Shown: piece by piece, positions 53,607-63,919 of the stretch
Layout of the letters: each line of letters begins with the position of its first letter
How positions within the stretch are numbered: position 1 is the first letter of the stretch
Assembly: GCA_035524955.1 (NCBI GenBank)
Contig: DATLFG010000006.1
Coordinates: forward strand, 62,001 to 126,000
Source: CAMLFJ01 sp035524955
GTDB lineage: Bacteria; Methylomirabilota; Methylomirabilia; Rokubacteriales; CSP1-6
Length of the DNA: 64,000 nucleotides
Reading direction: 5' to 3'
Position numbers and translations under genes: made by a program
Notes under the pieces: model-generated
Told to the model about the DNA's origin: nothing
What the model saw: only the letters and a program-made list of their open reading frames with translations
Database searches by the model: none

Positions 53607-55202
53607 ATGCCCCAGATCGGTTACGCGCATCGCCAGGCGCCCATGGGCCGCCGCGGCATGGTGGCCGCCTGCCACCCGCTCGCCTCCCTGGCCGGCGTGG
53701 ACGTGCTGAGGTCGGGCGGCAACGTGGTGGACGCCGCCGTCGCCACCAACGCGGTGCTCGCGGTCACCCAGCCCAACTTCTGCGGCGTGGGCGGCGACAT
53801 CTTCTGCCTTTACTACGAGGCGGCCACGAAGCGCGTGCACTACCTGGGCGGCGCGGGCCGCTCGGGCGCGCGCGCCACCCTGGACGAGCTCGGCCGGCGC
53901 GGGCTCACCGCGGTGCCCAGCGTGGGGCCGGGCTCGGTGTCGGTCCCGGGCGCCACCCGCGGCTGGCGGATGCTGCTCGATCGCTTCGGCACGCGCCCGA
54001 TGGCCTCGCTGCTCGAGCCGGCGATCCACTACGCGGGCGACGGGTTCCCGCTCTCCGATGTGGTCGCGCAGGCCATCCGCGAGAAAGCGCCCGCCGCCGA
54101 CGATCCGGAGTGGCACCGCGTCTTCGCGCCCGGCGGCAAGCTCCCGGAGATCGGCGACTGCTTCCGCCAGCCCGATCTCGCGCGCACGCTCACCGAGCTG
54201 GGCGGCGAGCCCGAGCTCTTCTACAAGGGGCGCGTGGCGCGCGCGATCGCGGAGCGGCTGGCCCGCGAGGGCTTCCTCACCCCGGAGGACCTGGCCGCGC
54301 ACGAGGGCGAGTGGGGCGAGCCGATCTCGTCCACCTACCGCGGCTACACGGTGTACGAGACGCCGCCGCCCACCCAGGGCCTGGCCGCGCTGCTCACGCT
54401 CAACCTGCTCGAGGGCTTCGATCTCACGCGCCACGAGATCCACTCGCCCGAGCACCTCCACCTGCTGATCGAGCTGACCAAGCTGGCCTACGCCGACCGC
54501 AACCGCTGGATCGCGGATCCGGCGCGCGAGCGGGTGCCGGTGGCGGCCCTGCTCGACAAGCGCTACGCGGAGAAGCGGCGGCGGGCCTTCGACCCGGCCC
54601 GCGCGCAGGACCACCGGTGGGGCGCGATCGACGGCGACACCACCGGCTTCGTGGTGGCGGACGGGCGCGGCAACATCATGAGCATCATCCAGAGCCTCTA
54701 CAAGTCGTTCGGCTCGGTCGTGGTGGCGCCGGACACCGGGGTGGTGCTGCAGAACCGCGGCGCCTACTTCAATACCGATCCCGCGCACCCCAACTGCTTC
54801 GCCCCGGGCAAGCGGCCCTTCCACACCCTGATCGCCTGCGTGGTCACGAAGGGCGACCAGCCGGTGCTGGGCTACTCGAACATGGGCGGCGACGGGCAGG
54901 CGATGTTCCACGCGCAGTCGCTCACCAACGCGCTCGACTACGGCATGGAGATCCAGGAAGCCATCGAGCGGCCGCGCTTCGTGGCTGGACCCATCGATCT
55001 GGGCGACGTCGCGGACCAGGTGCGGATCGAGAGCCGGGTACCCGAGGCCACCCGCGAGGCGCTCCGCCGCATGGGCCACAACGTCACGCCGGTCGCCGAC
55101 TTCTTCATGCGCATGGGCCACGCCCACGGCATCACGGTGACCAACGGCACGTTGCGCGGCGGCGCCGATCCCCGCGGCGACGGCGCCGCGATCGGCTTCT
55201 GA
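53607..55202 (+). CDS. ggt: Gamma-glutamyltransferase family protein
   Basis: 531 residues. The autocatalytic cleavage site is GDTTGFVVAD (~residue 349, nucleophile Thr), after which the small subunit begins; GYSNMGGDGQAMFHAQ corresponds to the family's GG-loop. MVAACHPLASLAGVDVLRSGGNVVDAAVA is the large-subunit start. No signal peptide is seen, so it may be cytosolic, unlike the periplasmic enzyme of enterobacteria. It removes gamma-glutamyl groups from glutathione-like amides. One-base overlap with the next gene. Confidence 0.88.
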   Translation: MPQIGYAHRQAPMGRRGMVAACHPLASLAGVDVLRSGGNVVDAAVATNAVLAVTQPNFCGVGGDIFCLYYEAATKRVHYLGGAGRSGARATLDELGRRGLTAVPSVGPGSVSVPGATRGWRMLLDRFGTRPMASLLEPAIHYAGDGFPLSDVVAQAIREKAPAADDPEWHRVFAPGGKLPEIGDCFRQPDLARTLTELGGEPELFYKGRVARAIAERLAREGFLTPEDLAAHEGEWGEPISSTYRGYTVYETPPPTQGLAALLTLNLLEGFDLTRHEIHSPEHLHLLIELTKLAYADRNRWIADPARERVPVAALLDKRYAEKRRRAFDPARAQDHRWGAIDGDTTGFVVADGRGNIMSIIQSLYKSFGSVVVAPDTGVVLQNRGAYFNTDPAHPNCFAPGKRPFHTLIACVVTKGDQPVLGYSNMGGDGQAMFHAQSLTNALDYGMEIQEAIERPRFVAGPIDLGDVADQVRIESRVPEATREALRRMGHNVTPVADFFMRMGHAHGITVTNGTLRGGADPRGDGAAIGF

Positions 55203-55723
55203 TGGCTCCCGGGCGCGCGCGCGCGCTCCTGGCCGGGCTCGCGGTCGTCGGGCTGCTCGGGGGGCCGGCGGGCGCCTCGGCCGAGGAATGGGGCGGCATC
55301 GAGCCCGGCGTGACCACCATCGAGCAGGTGCGCGCGCGCTACGGCGCGCCGAGCAAGGAAACGCGCGCGAAGGTCGAGGGCTACGACACCATCCAGTGGA
55401 TCTTCGAGGACGCGCGCGCGCCGGGCGGCGTCGAGCGCCTGACCGTGGACTACGGGCTGCTCACGCCGCAGGGCTTCAAGCAGACGGTGGTGCGCGCGTT
55501 CCGGCTCGAGCCCAAGCCCAAGGTCTTCGGCAAGAACACCATCGCGCAGGCCTGGGGCCCACCCGACGCCGTCGGGAGCCAGAACGATCAGGAGATCTTC
55601 GTGTACAAGTCGGGCCTCGTCGTCATCTTCACCAAGGACGGCACCGACACGGTCCTGCTGACCTTCACGCCGCCCCAGCCCGACATCCCGACCCAGCCGG
55701 CCCCCGCCGCGCCCACGCGCTAG
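55202..55723 (+). CDS. Secreted protein of unknown function (BamE/SmpA-like layout)
   Basis: 173 residues. An Ala/Gly-rich signal peptide ends near ASAEE. The mature part opens with WGGIEPGVTTIEQVRARYGAPSKE, the layout of small BamE/SmpA-like domains (a helix pair followed by a three-stranded sheet), repeated weakly as GKNTIAQAWGPPDAVGSQ. It ends in a Pro-rich tail. ATG 55202 overlaps the ggt stop. Function unknown. Confidence 0.6.
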   Translation: MAPGRARALLAGLAVVGLLGGPAGASAEEWGGIEPGVTTIEQVRARYGAPSKETRAKVEGYDTIQWIFEDARAPGGVERLTVDYGLLTPQGFKQTVVRAFRLEPKPKVFGKNTIAQAWGPPDAVGSQNDQEIFVYKSGLVVIFTKDGTDTVLLTFTPPQPDIPTQPAPAAPTR

Positions 55724-56610
55724 ATGATCGATCAGCTCATGGCCCTGGACCCCGGCGGCCGGGGCATCGCCGCGTTCTTCGTGCACGGCGGCGCCACCGC
55801 GGCGGCCCGGGCCCTCCGCCGGAGCCGGCGCGTGCTGCTGACCACCGGCTTCATGGTGGGCCCCGGCCTGCCCGAGACCGACGGGCCGCCCGGCGCCGCG
55901 TGCCTCGGCCGCGCCCTCCGCGCGCTGGGCGCGGACGTCACCTACGTCACCGACGCGGCGGCGCTGCCGCCGCTGCAGGCCTCGCTGAAGGTCCTGGGCG
56001 AGCCCGCCTCGGTGCTGACCTTCCACGTCCCGCACGCCGCGGGCGGCGGGCCGGAGCCCGGCGCCGCGCGAGACACCGCGCGCCGCCTGCTGGCCGAGCA
56101 CAGGCCCACGCACCTCGTCTCCATCGAGCGGCCGGGGCGCGCCCGCGACGGCCAGTATCGAAGCGCGCGCGGCCAGTCGCTGACCGAGTGGAACGGCCCG
56201 CTCGACGAGCTGTTCCTGGCCGCGCCCGCGCGCACCGTCACGATCGGCATCGGCGACGGCGGCAACGAGATCGGCATGGGCACCGTACACGCGCGCGTGG
56301 CGCGCGCGGGGACCGTCTTCCGCGCGATCGCGTCGGTGGTGGCGGTGCGGCACCTGGTGGTCGCGGGCGTGTCCAACTGGGGCGCCTACGGCGTCGTCGC
56401 GGAGCTGGCGCGGCTGGCCGGCCGCCCGCTGCTGCACACCGCCGAGGAGGAAGACGCGATGGTGCGCGCCTGCGTGGATGCGGGCGCGGTGGACGGTCTC
56501 ACCCGGCGGGCCGAGCCCACGGTGGATGGCTTGCCTTTGCCGGCCCATGTCGGCATGCTTGAGCTGTTGCGCACGATGGAATCACCCCGTAGCCCCGGAG
56601 GCCCGCGGAA

Positions 56611-56614
<4 letters not shown>
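55724..56614 (+). CDS. D-glutamate cyclase-like protein (DUF4392)
   Basis: 296 residues. VSIERPGRARDGQYRSARGQSL and VTIGIGDGGNEIGMGTVHA are the signatures of DUF4392, the domain of mammalian D-glutamate cyclase, which interconverts D-glutamate and 5-oxo-D-proline. LLTTGFMVGPGLPETDGPPGA is also typical. Next to gamma-glutamyltransferase, which yields 5-oxoproline-linked products, a role in 5-oxoproline/D-Glu salvage is inferred. Begins directly after the previous stop and overlaps the aminotransferase gene by 4 nt. Confidence 0.82.
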
Positions 56615-57948
<1,334 letters not shown>

Positions 57949-58038
57949 CCCCCTCTCCCCCCAGGGAGCTTCCAACCTCCTTTCCCCTCAGGGGGCTTCC
58001 TACCCCCTCTCCCCTCAGGGGAGAGGGCAGGGTGAGGG
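57949..58038. repeat. GC-rich palindromic repeats, site 3
   Basis: Three related CCCCTCTCCCC-type half-units in tandem and a closing arm GGGGAGAGGGCAGGGTGAGG. It runs up to the GTG start of the next gene, giving it its purine-rich ribosome site. Confidence 0.8.
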
Positions 58039-58398
58039 GTGGTCTCCCCCGAGGCAGCGCTAGTGGACGAGGCCCGGCGCCGCGCCAAGCTCCAGGAGCT
58101 CCACGACCTGGCCCAGGGCTCCGAGGAGTTCGACGGCGGCATCACCTGGGAGCCCGAGACCGAAGCCCTGGTGGTGGGCAACTGGGCTTTCTTCGCCATC
58201 GACGAGATCGGCGACCTGGCGCTGTCGTTTCACCTCGACTCGCACCCGGTCGCGGTGGCCAAGCTGACGCGCTTCCTGGTCACGCACGAGGTGCCCTTCG
58301 TGCTGCACGAGGCCTTCACGGTGGACGACGACGACCGCATCGTCTTCGAGTCCGACACCGGCGCCGACCTCGACGACGGCCGCAAGCCCCCGGCGTAG
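58039..58398 (+). CDS. Small acidic protein of unknown function
   Basis: 119 residues, acidic, no signal peptide. EEFDGGITWEPETEALVVGNWAFFAIDEIGDLALSFHLDSHP is the most distinctive stretch, and the C-terminus is very Asp-rich (VDDDDRIVFESDTGADLDDG). No family recognised. The start GTG 58039 lies at the edge of a palindromic repeat. Codon use agrees with neighbours, which supports coding. Confidence 0.55.
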   Translation: MVSPEAALVDEARRRAKLQELHDLAQGSEEFDGGITWEPETEALVVGNWAFFAIDEIGDLALSFHLDSHPVAVAKLTRFLVTHEVPFVLHEAFTVDDDDRIVFESDTGADLDDGRKPPA

Positions 58399-58403
58399 CT
58401 CAT

Positions 58404-58435
58404 ACCCTCTCTGGGGAGAGGGCAGGGTGAGGGGC
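58404..58435. repeat. GC-rich palindromic repeat, site 4 (short form)
   Basis: ACCCTCTCTGGGGAGAGGGC and the shared tail AGGGTGAGGGG form one hairpin directly after the small acidic gene, where it could also end its transcript. Confidence 0.75.
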
Positions 58436-58496
58436 CGTTTTCCCCCGCTTCCATAGACACTTCCAGCCCCGTCTGCTATCCTCGAAAACTCGTGGT

Positions 58497-58572
58497 GGGC
58501 TGGTAGCTCAGTTGGTAGAGCACAGGACTGAAAATCCTGGTGTCGGCGGTTCAATCCCGTCCCAGCCCACCA
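58497..58572 (+). tRNA. tRNA-Phe (anticodon GAA)
   Basis: 76 nt with encoded CCA. GGGCTGG pairs with CCAGCCC, the D arm is GCTC/GAGC, and the anticodon stem CAGGA/TCCTG encloses CTGAAAA, giving GAA for Phe. Confidence 0.95.
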
Positions 58573-58683
58573 TTTTGCTTTCAATCCTGGCGCCGAGTTC
58601 CGCGGCGCTCACGCGCGCGATTGGCACCGCGGAACCCGCCGACTTTGTCAAGACTTTGTCAGTCCTCAGCGGGATGTCCACGC

Positions 58684-58712
58684 TTGACACGCCGGGAACG
58701 CAGTCCTACCAT
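58684..58712 (+). promoter_or_regulatory. Sigma-70-type promoter of the enoyl-CoA hydratase gene
   Basis: TTGACA (58684-58689), a 17-nt spacer and TACCAT (58707-58712): a consensus -35 with ideal spacing and a fair -10. Transcription would start near 58719, about 108 nt before ATG 58827. It is the best promoter seen in the window. Confidence 0.65.
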
Positions 58713-58826
58713 CCGCCCACAACGACATTTCTGATACAGAAGAGGCGGCGGTGACCCGCACCAGCTACACGCTCCACACCCCGTCGTCTCTTGTCTGCTC
58801 AGGACGCTCGCGGGAAGGGAACGGCG

Positions 58827-59597
58827 ATGCCGTGGCGCTACGTGACGATCGACCGGCACGGGCCGGTGGCGGTCGTCCGCTTCGATCGCAAGGAGAATCT
58901 CAACGCGTTCAACCAGCAGCTCGTCCGCGAGCTGACGGAGGCCGCGCGCACGTTCCACGACGACCTCGAGACCCACCACGTCGTGCTGGCCGGGGCGGCC
59001 GAGGGGTTCTCGGCCGGGGCGGATCTGAAGGACGCCGCCTCCTGGCAGCTCGCGGAGAAGACCGACGTGCAGCGCCGCCACCGCTTCTACGCCGGCGTGC
59101 GGCTCTGCAAGGCGTGGGAGGAGATGCCCCAGATCACGATCGCCGCCATGGAGCGCATGGCGGTGGGCGCGGGCGTCGCCATCGCGCTCGCCTGCGACTG
59201 GCGCGTGCTCGGGCGCGGTGCGTTCCTGTACGTCCCCGAGGTCAAGATCGGTCTCAACTTGCAGTGGGGCGCGCTGCCACGCCTGGTCACGCTGGTCGGC
59301 CCGGCGCGGGCGAAGCGCATCACGTTGATGGGCGAGAAGATGGACGCGGCGACGGCGCTGGCCTGGGGGCTGGTGGACGAGCTGGCGGAGGACGGCCGGA
59401 CGGAGGAGGTGGCGCTCGCCATGGCCCGCAAGACGGCCGAGATGCCGCCGGCGACGGTCCGGCTCGTGAAAGAGGCGATCAACGCCACCGCCGGGGCGCT
59501 GCACCGCGCGACATCGTTCGCCGACGGCGACCAGAGCCAGCTCACAGGATCCTTCGAGGCGGCGCGCACGGCACGCGAACGGTTCGGCAAGCGCTGA
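58827..59597 (+). CDS. Enoyl-CoA hydratase/isomerase family protein
   Basis: 256 residues, crotonase fold. The oxyanion-hole motif GFSAGADLKD (~61-70) and AMERMAVGAGVAIALACDWRVLG are present. At the catalytic positions, VPEVKIGLNLQWGALPRLVTLVG keeps the first Glu area (PEVKIGL) but shows no clear second Glu, so isomerase or other crotonase chemistry is possible. GGGAAGGGAA precedes ATG 58827; an earlier in-frame ATG is 58791. Functions in acyl-CoA metabolism together with the SDR at 60760. Confidence 0.85.
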   Translation: MPWRYVTIDRHGPVAVVRFDRKENLNAFNQQLVRELTEAARTFHDDLETHHVVLAGAAEGFSAGADLKDAASWQLAEKTDVQRRHRFYAGVRLCKAWEEMPQITIAAMERMAVGAGVAIALACDWRVLGRGAFLYVPEVKIGLNLQWGALPRLVTLVGPARAKRITLMGEKMDAATALAWGLVDELAEDGRTEEVALAMARKTAEMPPATVRLVKEAINATAGALHRATSFADGDQSQLTGSFEAARTARERFGKR

Positions 59598-59747
59598 GGA
59601 GGGGGGGCGGACGCCGCGTGCCTCGGGCCACCCGCCGTTCCTATGTCATCGATGCCGACTATCTTTCGCGCCGGTATCCGGCGCGCGCGGATCGGCAAGG
59701 CATCGCCCTTCTGGCTCGGCACGCCAGCCCAGAACGCCTAGCTTGAG

Positions 59748-60755
59748 TCAGGCGGGGCGCATGCCCGTCACCCGCGTCAGCACGCCCGGCACGAAGTCGT
59801 GCGCGGCGACGTCGCGGAAGCCGGCACGCTCGAAGTAGGCCTGGCATTCCGCGACGGAGTGCGCGAGCCCCGTGCTCCCCCACAACGCCTCGGCCAGCCC
59901 CCAGAGCGCGGGGTCGCGGGGCCCGGTGCGCGCGGCGTCCAGCATCTCGCCGATCAGGTGCATCTCGCCGCCCGGCGCGAGTGCGGCGAAGGCCCGTGTG
60001 ATGACCGCCTGGACGATCTCGCGGCTGTACTGCGGCAGGTTGCTTGCCATGATCACGACGTCGGACCCCGCCGGCAAGGCATCGCGCGTGAAGTCGCCCG
60101 CCAGCGCGCTCACCCGGTCGGCCAGGCCGTGGGAGGCGATGAACTCGCGCGTCACCTCGACGACCGGCGGCAGGTCGAGGACGATGGCGCGGAGCTGCGG
60201 GTACCGCTGCGCCGCGACGATGCAGTAGCAGCCGGAACCGCCGCCGAGGTCGAGGATCTGCCGCCGCCCGGCGAGATCGACCTGGCGCACGAAGCGGCGG
60301 GCCGCGCCCATACCGATCGAGTACGTCGCCTCGTGGTACTTCCGCGCCTGCTCCACCGTGAACCCCTGCGCATACTTGCCGAGCACGACGCTCTCGCGTC
60401 GCCTCAGGTGTGTGCTCAGCCGCCCCCACTCGGTCCAGTCCGGCTTGCTGAAGAGCATCCACGGCCCCGCGTAGGTCGGCTCGCCCTCGACGAGGAACCG
60501 CGCGACGTCGGGCGCGTTGCGGACGCGCTCGCCGTCGCGGACCAGCAGGCCCAGCGCCACGCACGCCGTGACGAGGCGCTCGGCGTTGGCCGCGCTCAGG
60601 TCGAGCGCGCGGGCGACGGCCGCCTCGGTGTCGGCTCCGCGCGCCACCTGGGTGAACAACCCCAGCTCCACCGCGGCCATGAGGGCCGCGGCGTCGCGAT
60701 AGGAGTGGACGAGGCGCTGCAGGCGCGTGGTGTCCGGGCGGGGAGTGGTGGACAC
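59748..60755 (-). CDS. SAM-dependent methyltransferase (O-methyltransferase type, with winged-helix dimerisation domain)
   Basis: 335 residues. The N-terminal ~90 residues are a winged-helix dimerisation domain (AAALMAAVELGLFTQVARGADTEAAVARAL). The SAM motif LDLGGGSGCYCIV is near 178, then LDLPPVVEV and GDFTRDALPAGSDVVIMASNLPQYS. Similar to hydroxyneurosporene and plant-type O-methyltransferases; acceptor unknown. GTG 60755 lies 4 nt after the SDR stop. The 150 nt to its right (59598-59747) hold nothing I can assign. Confidence 0.85.
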   Translation of the reverse strand: MSTTPRPDTTRLQRLVHSYRDAAALMAAVELGLFTQVARGADTEAAVARALDLSAANAERLVTACVALGLLVRDGERVRNAPDVARFLVEGEPTYAGPWMLFSKPDWTEWGRLSTHLRRRESVVLGKYAQGFTVEQARKYHEATYSIGMGAARRFVRQVDLAGRRQILDLGGGSGCYCIVAAQRYPQLRAIVLDLPPVVEVTREFIASHGLADRVSALAGDFTRDALPAGSDVVIMASNLPQYSREIVQAVITRAFAALAPGGEMHLIGEMLDAARTGPRDPALWGLAEALWGSTGLAHSVAECQAYFERAGFRDVAAHDFVPGVLTRVTGMRPA

Positions 60756-60759
60756 GACG

Positions 60760-61623
60760 TCAGTCCTCGATCCTGAAATGCTCGGGCTTGCCGAGTGGCC
60801 AGAACTCGCCCCAGGCCTGGCTGCCGCCGTCGACCGTGAGCACCTCGGCCGTGATGAACCGGCCGGACGGCGCCGACAGGTACACGCACGCCTCGGCCAC
60901 GTCGTGGACATCGCCCAGCCGGCGCATGGGGTTGGCGGCGAAGCTTCGCCGCGCGGTGGGCGGATAGCGCTCGAGCCCCGGGCTCGCGAAGACGCCGAGC
61001 GCGATGCAGTTGATGCGGATGCCATGCGGCGCCCACTCCACGGCGAGCGTGCGCGAGGCCGCGATCTGCCCCGCCCGCGAGGCCATCGTGTGCGGAATTC
61101 CCACGCCCGGCCCGCGCTGGACGGGGACCACCATGTTGACGATCGAGCCGCGCTCGCCGCGCGCGATCCAGCGCCGGCCGGCCTCCTGCATCATGTACCA
61201 GGTGCCGTACAGGTTGGTCTCGATCACCGCGTGCCAGCCTCGTGGCGTGATGTCGAGCGCGGGCGCGGCGAACTGGCCGCCCGCGTTGTTGATCAGCACG
61301 TCCAGCCTTCCGAAGCGCGCCCATGCCGCATCCATGAGCGCCGCGACCTGTGCGGGATCACGGATGGTCATCGCCTGCGTGAAGCACGGCACCCCGAGCC
61401 GCTCGAGATTCGCGGCGAGGCGCGCGAGCTTCGCCTCGTCGCGTCCGCACGCCACGATGGACGCGCCCAGGCGGCCGAAGAGATAACAGATCGCCCGGCC
61501 GATCCCGCCGCTGCCGCCCGAGACCAGCACGACCTGGTCGCGCAGGAGCCCGTCGCGGAACACCGTGGGGGCCTGCATGAGCTCGTCGTCGGCCTGGCCG
61601 ACGTAGGGGTCGCGCACCATCAC
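60760..61623 (-). CDS. SDR, trans-2-enoyl-CoA reductase (PECR/DECR)-like
   Basis: 287 residues. VSGGSGGIG cofactor motif at ~34, NNAGGQF at ~112. The usual YxxxK is replaced by HTMASRAGQ, as in peroxisomal trans-2-enoyl-CoA reductase and 2,4-dienoyl-CoA reductase relatives (HSGAARAG), with similar LAVEWAPHGIRINC. It should reduce enoyl-CoA with NADPH rather than act on alcohols. It overlaps the TPR gene upstream by 4 nt, and is followed by the methyltransferase. Confidence 0.8.
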   Translation of the reverse strand: MMVRDPYVGQADDELMQAPTVFRDGLLRDQVVLVSGGSGGIGRAICYLFGRLGASIVACGRDEAKLARLAANLERLGVPCFTQAMTIRDPAQVAALMDAAWARFGRLDVLINNAGGQFAAPALDITPRGWHAVIETNLYGTWYMMQEAGRRWIARGERGSIVNMVVPVQRGPGVGIPHTMASRAGQIAASRTLAVEWAPHGIRINCIALGVFASPGLERYPPTARRSFAANPMRRLGDVHDVAEACVYLSAPSGRFITAEVLTVDGGSQAWGEFWPLGKPEHFRIED

Positions 61624-63029
61624 GGCGAGGTCGTCTGCAGCACGCGCCGAGCGGCAAGCAGCTCCGGTGCATCGGAGGCCAGACCCGCTTCCTCCGCCCG
61701 CAGAACCAGCTGCCGGCAGGCGTGCCGCCGGAGCGCGGTGTCGCCGCTTCGTTCATAGGCCCAGGCCAGCGCCGCGAGCGATTGGACGTGGTGGGGATTG
61801 GCGAGCAAGCGCCCCTGCGCCAGCTCGATCACCTGCCCGACGTGGTCGAGACGACGATGGAGCTCCATGAAAACGTCACGAAAGATGTCCTTCTGTTCCC
61901 GGCTGCCGCCGCCCATGGTGTGCAGGTTCTCGATCGCCGGCGCCATGAGTCGTACGGCGGCGTCGAGGTCGCCCCGGATGATCGCCAGCTCGCCCTCCAG
62001 GAGCGCGAGGCCCAGGGTCGACCAGTGACCACTGGGACGCCCCGCGGGCATCCGGCGCAGCCGCTCGACCTGCCCCCCGGCCCGGGCCCAGTCCCCGGCT
62101 CGCGCGAACGCCACGCCGAGCCAGTGGTGCATCCACGTGGTCTGCCAGTCCGCGTACTCGGTGAGGATCCGCTCGCCCTGCTTCGCGAGGTCTCGCCAGA
62201 CCGCTTCATCCGCCGGCGTGCCGCGCAGCACTTCGAGACGCCACAGGAGCTCGATGCGCTCGTACAGCGGCAGCGGCGGCGCGGTGGACGCCCAGTAGTC
62301 GCGCGTCATGCGATCGTGCCCGAGGAGCGCCTGGGCCTCGGCCAGGTGCCAGAGGACATGCGGGTAGCGCTCCAGCGAGGCCGCTCGCTCGAACGTCTCG
62401 AGCGCGTTGCCATAGTCGCCCCGGGCCTGATAGGCATGGCCGACCGCGTGGTACGTGTAGAGGCTGGTCGGATCCCGGGCCAGGGAGCGCAGGCTCACGG
62501 CGAGCCCTTCGTCGTTGTATCCGGACTGCTCCAGGAAGAAGCCGAGCATGGTCTGGTACTGCGGCTCGTCGGGATTTGCCTCGAGACTCCTCCGCGCGAT
62601 GTCGATGCCGCCGCGATAGTCGCCCTGCGTGATGCAGTTCAGGCCGATGATGCGCACCGCGATCCGATCGGTCGGGTACCGCGCGGCGATCTGGCCCAGG
62701 ACGTCGTAGGTGGCGACCTGATCCCCACGCTGCATGGCGTCGACCGCCCTCACGTGCAGTCGCTCGCGTTCGTGGCGCGCGTCGTCGGCCACCGCCGTGG
62801 CCTGACGGGCCGCCGCCGTGGCCAGGTCCGCTCGACCCATGCGCCCGGCGATGTAGGCCTTCGTGCAGTAAGCCAGCGCGAACCGCGGATCGTGCTGCGC
62901 GGCGGCATCCAGCGCTTCCACGGCTCCGCCGCGCCAGCGCAGGAACAGATCGAGGCCGCGCTCGTACGCCGCCAGCGCGTCCGCCGAGGTCGTGGACACA
63001 TCCAGTCCTTTGATGTCGGTGGCCGTCAT
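61620..63029 (-). CDS. TPR protein, TTC38-like (paralogue)
   Basis: 469 residues of helical repeats, related to 34086-35378 in build: a short N-terminus (ADALAAYERGLDLFLRWRGG), repeats such as EALDAAAQHDPRFALAYCTKA and SLYTYHAVGHAYQARGDYGNALETFERAA, and a similar order of conserved stretches (YADWQTTWMHHWLGVAFARAGDW). ATG 63029 follows GGAGGAG. No enzymatic motif. It is the first gene of the run of three minus-strand genes down to 59748. Confidence 0.75.
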   Translation of the reverse strand: MTATDIKGLDVSTTSADALAAYERGLDLFLRWRGGAVEALDAAAQHDPRFALAYCTKAYIAGRMGRADLATAAARQATAVADDARHERERLHVRAVDAMQRGDQVATYDVLGQIAARYPTDRIAVRIIGLNCITQGDYRGGIDIARRSLEANPDEPQYQTMLGFFLEQSGYNDEGLAVSLRSLARDPTSLYTYHAVGHAYQARGDYGNALETFERAASLERYPHVLWHLAEAQALLGHDRMTRDYWASTAPPLPLYERIELLWRLEVLRGTPADEAVWRDLAKQGERILTEYADWQTTWMHHWLGVAFARAGDWARAGGQVERLRRMPAGRPSGHWSTLGLALLEGELAIIRGDLDAAVRLMAPAIENLHTMGGGSREQKDIFRDVFMELHRRLDHVGQVIELAQGRLLANPHHVQSLAALAWAYERSGDTALRRHACRQLVLRAEEAGLASDAPELLAARRVLQTTSP

Positions 63030-63043
63030 GCTCTCCTCCGGGG

Positions 63044-63919
63044 TCAGTCCGTCTCGATCGGCAGCGATGGATCCTTCGCCCACTCTCCCATGGAGCCGTC
63101 ATAGAGGGTGAGGGTGTCGTGACCGAGCTGGTGCAGCAGGAACAGGTCGATGGTCGCCGAGATCCCGCCGCCGCAGTAGCAGATCACGCGCTTGTCCTTG
63201 GTGATGCCCTGAGCGGCGAACCTGGCCTCGGCGTCGGCCAGCGTGGTGAAGTCCTTCCCTGACGGGTTCACCAGCGTCGCCGCCGGGACGTTGACACTGC
63301 CCGGGACCCGGCCCGGTCGGCCGTACCGGCTCGGCTCCAGGCCCTTGTGGAACTGGGGTCCCAGGGCATTGACGATCACGGTGCCCGGATCCTTGGTTGC
63401 GGCCAGCACCGCGCGCTTGTCGACGAAGAAGCCCGGGCGCGGCGTGGCCCGGAACGTGGCCGGCGGATAGCCCTTGGCCGGTCCGCTCTCCGTGGGACGG
63501 CCCTCGGCCTTCCACTTGTCGAGGCCGCCGTCCAGGACGGCCGCGCCGTCGAAGCCGAGCGACCTCACCATCCACCAGAAGCGCGTCGCCCACATCATGG
63601 TCCCGATGCTGTAGAGCACGACGCGACTGTCCCGCGCGAGCCCGTGACGGCCGAAGGCCGCCTCGAGCTGCGCGGGCGCCGGCATCATGAAGCGCAGGCG
63701 CGTGGTCGGATCGGAGAACTCAGCCTGCAGGTCGAGGAAGTCGGCCCCGGGAATGTGCGCCTCCTCGAAGGTCCGGCGCCCGGGCACCGCGACGTACGGG
63801 TCGTCGCTCCCGGGCGGCGGCGGCTCGAGATAGGTCGTGCAGTCGTAGACGCGAAGGCTCGGCTGCCCGAGGATGGTCGAGATCTGCTCGGTGCTGATGA
63901 GGGCCTGGGGATCGCGCAT
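63044..63919 (-). CDS. Sulfurtransferase (two-domain rhodanese / 3-mercaptopyruvate type)
   Basis: 291 residues from ATG 63919, with GGGAGAGAAC before it. Two rhodanese domains: the first with AHIPGADFLDLQ and VVLYSIGTMMWATRFWW (Cys absent, inactive), the second with the active Cys in ICYCGGGISATI. It transfers sulfane sulfur from thiosulfate or 3-mercaptopyruvate. The active loop CGGGIS fits neither group exactly. Bases 63920-64000 hold no recognised gene start. Confidence 0.87.
   Translation of the reverse strand: MRDPQALISTEQISTILGQPSLRVYDCTTYLEPPPPGSDDPYVAVPGRRTFEEAHIPGADFLDLQAEFSDPTTRLRFMMPAPAQLEAAFGRHGLARDSRVVLYSIGTMMWATRFWWMVRSLGFDGAAVLDGGLDKWKAEGRPTESGPAKGYPPATFRATPRPGFFVDKRAVLAATKDPGTVIVNALGPQFHKGLEPSRYGRPGRVPGSVNVPAATLVNPSGKDFTTLADAEARFAAQGITKDKRVICYCGGGISATIDLFLLHQLGHDTLTLYDGSMGEWAKDPSLPIETD

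Noticed and set aside
59598..59747. Short plus-strand frame (about 40 codons) after the enoyl-CoA hydratase gene
   Set aside because: It has no ribosome site and no recognisable similarity. It may be a gene remnant, but that cannot be supported.
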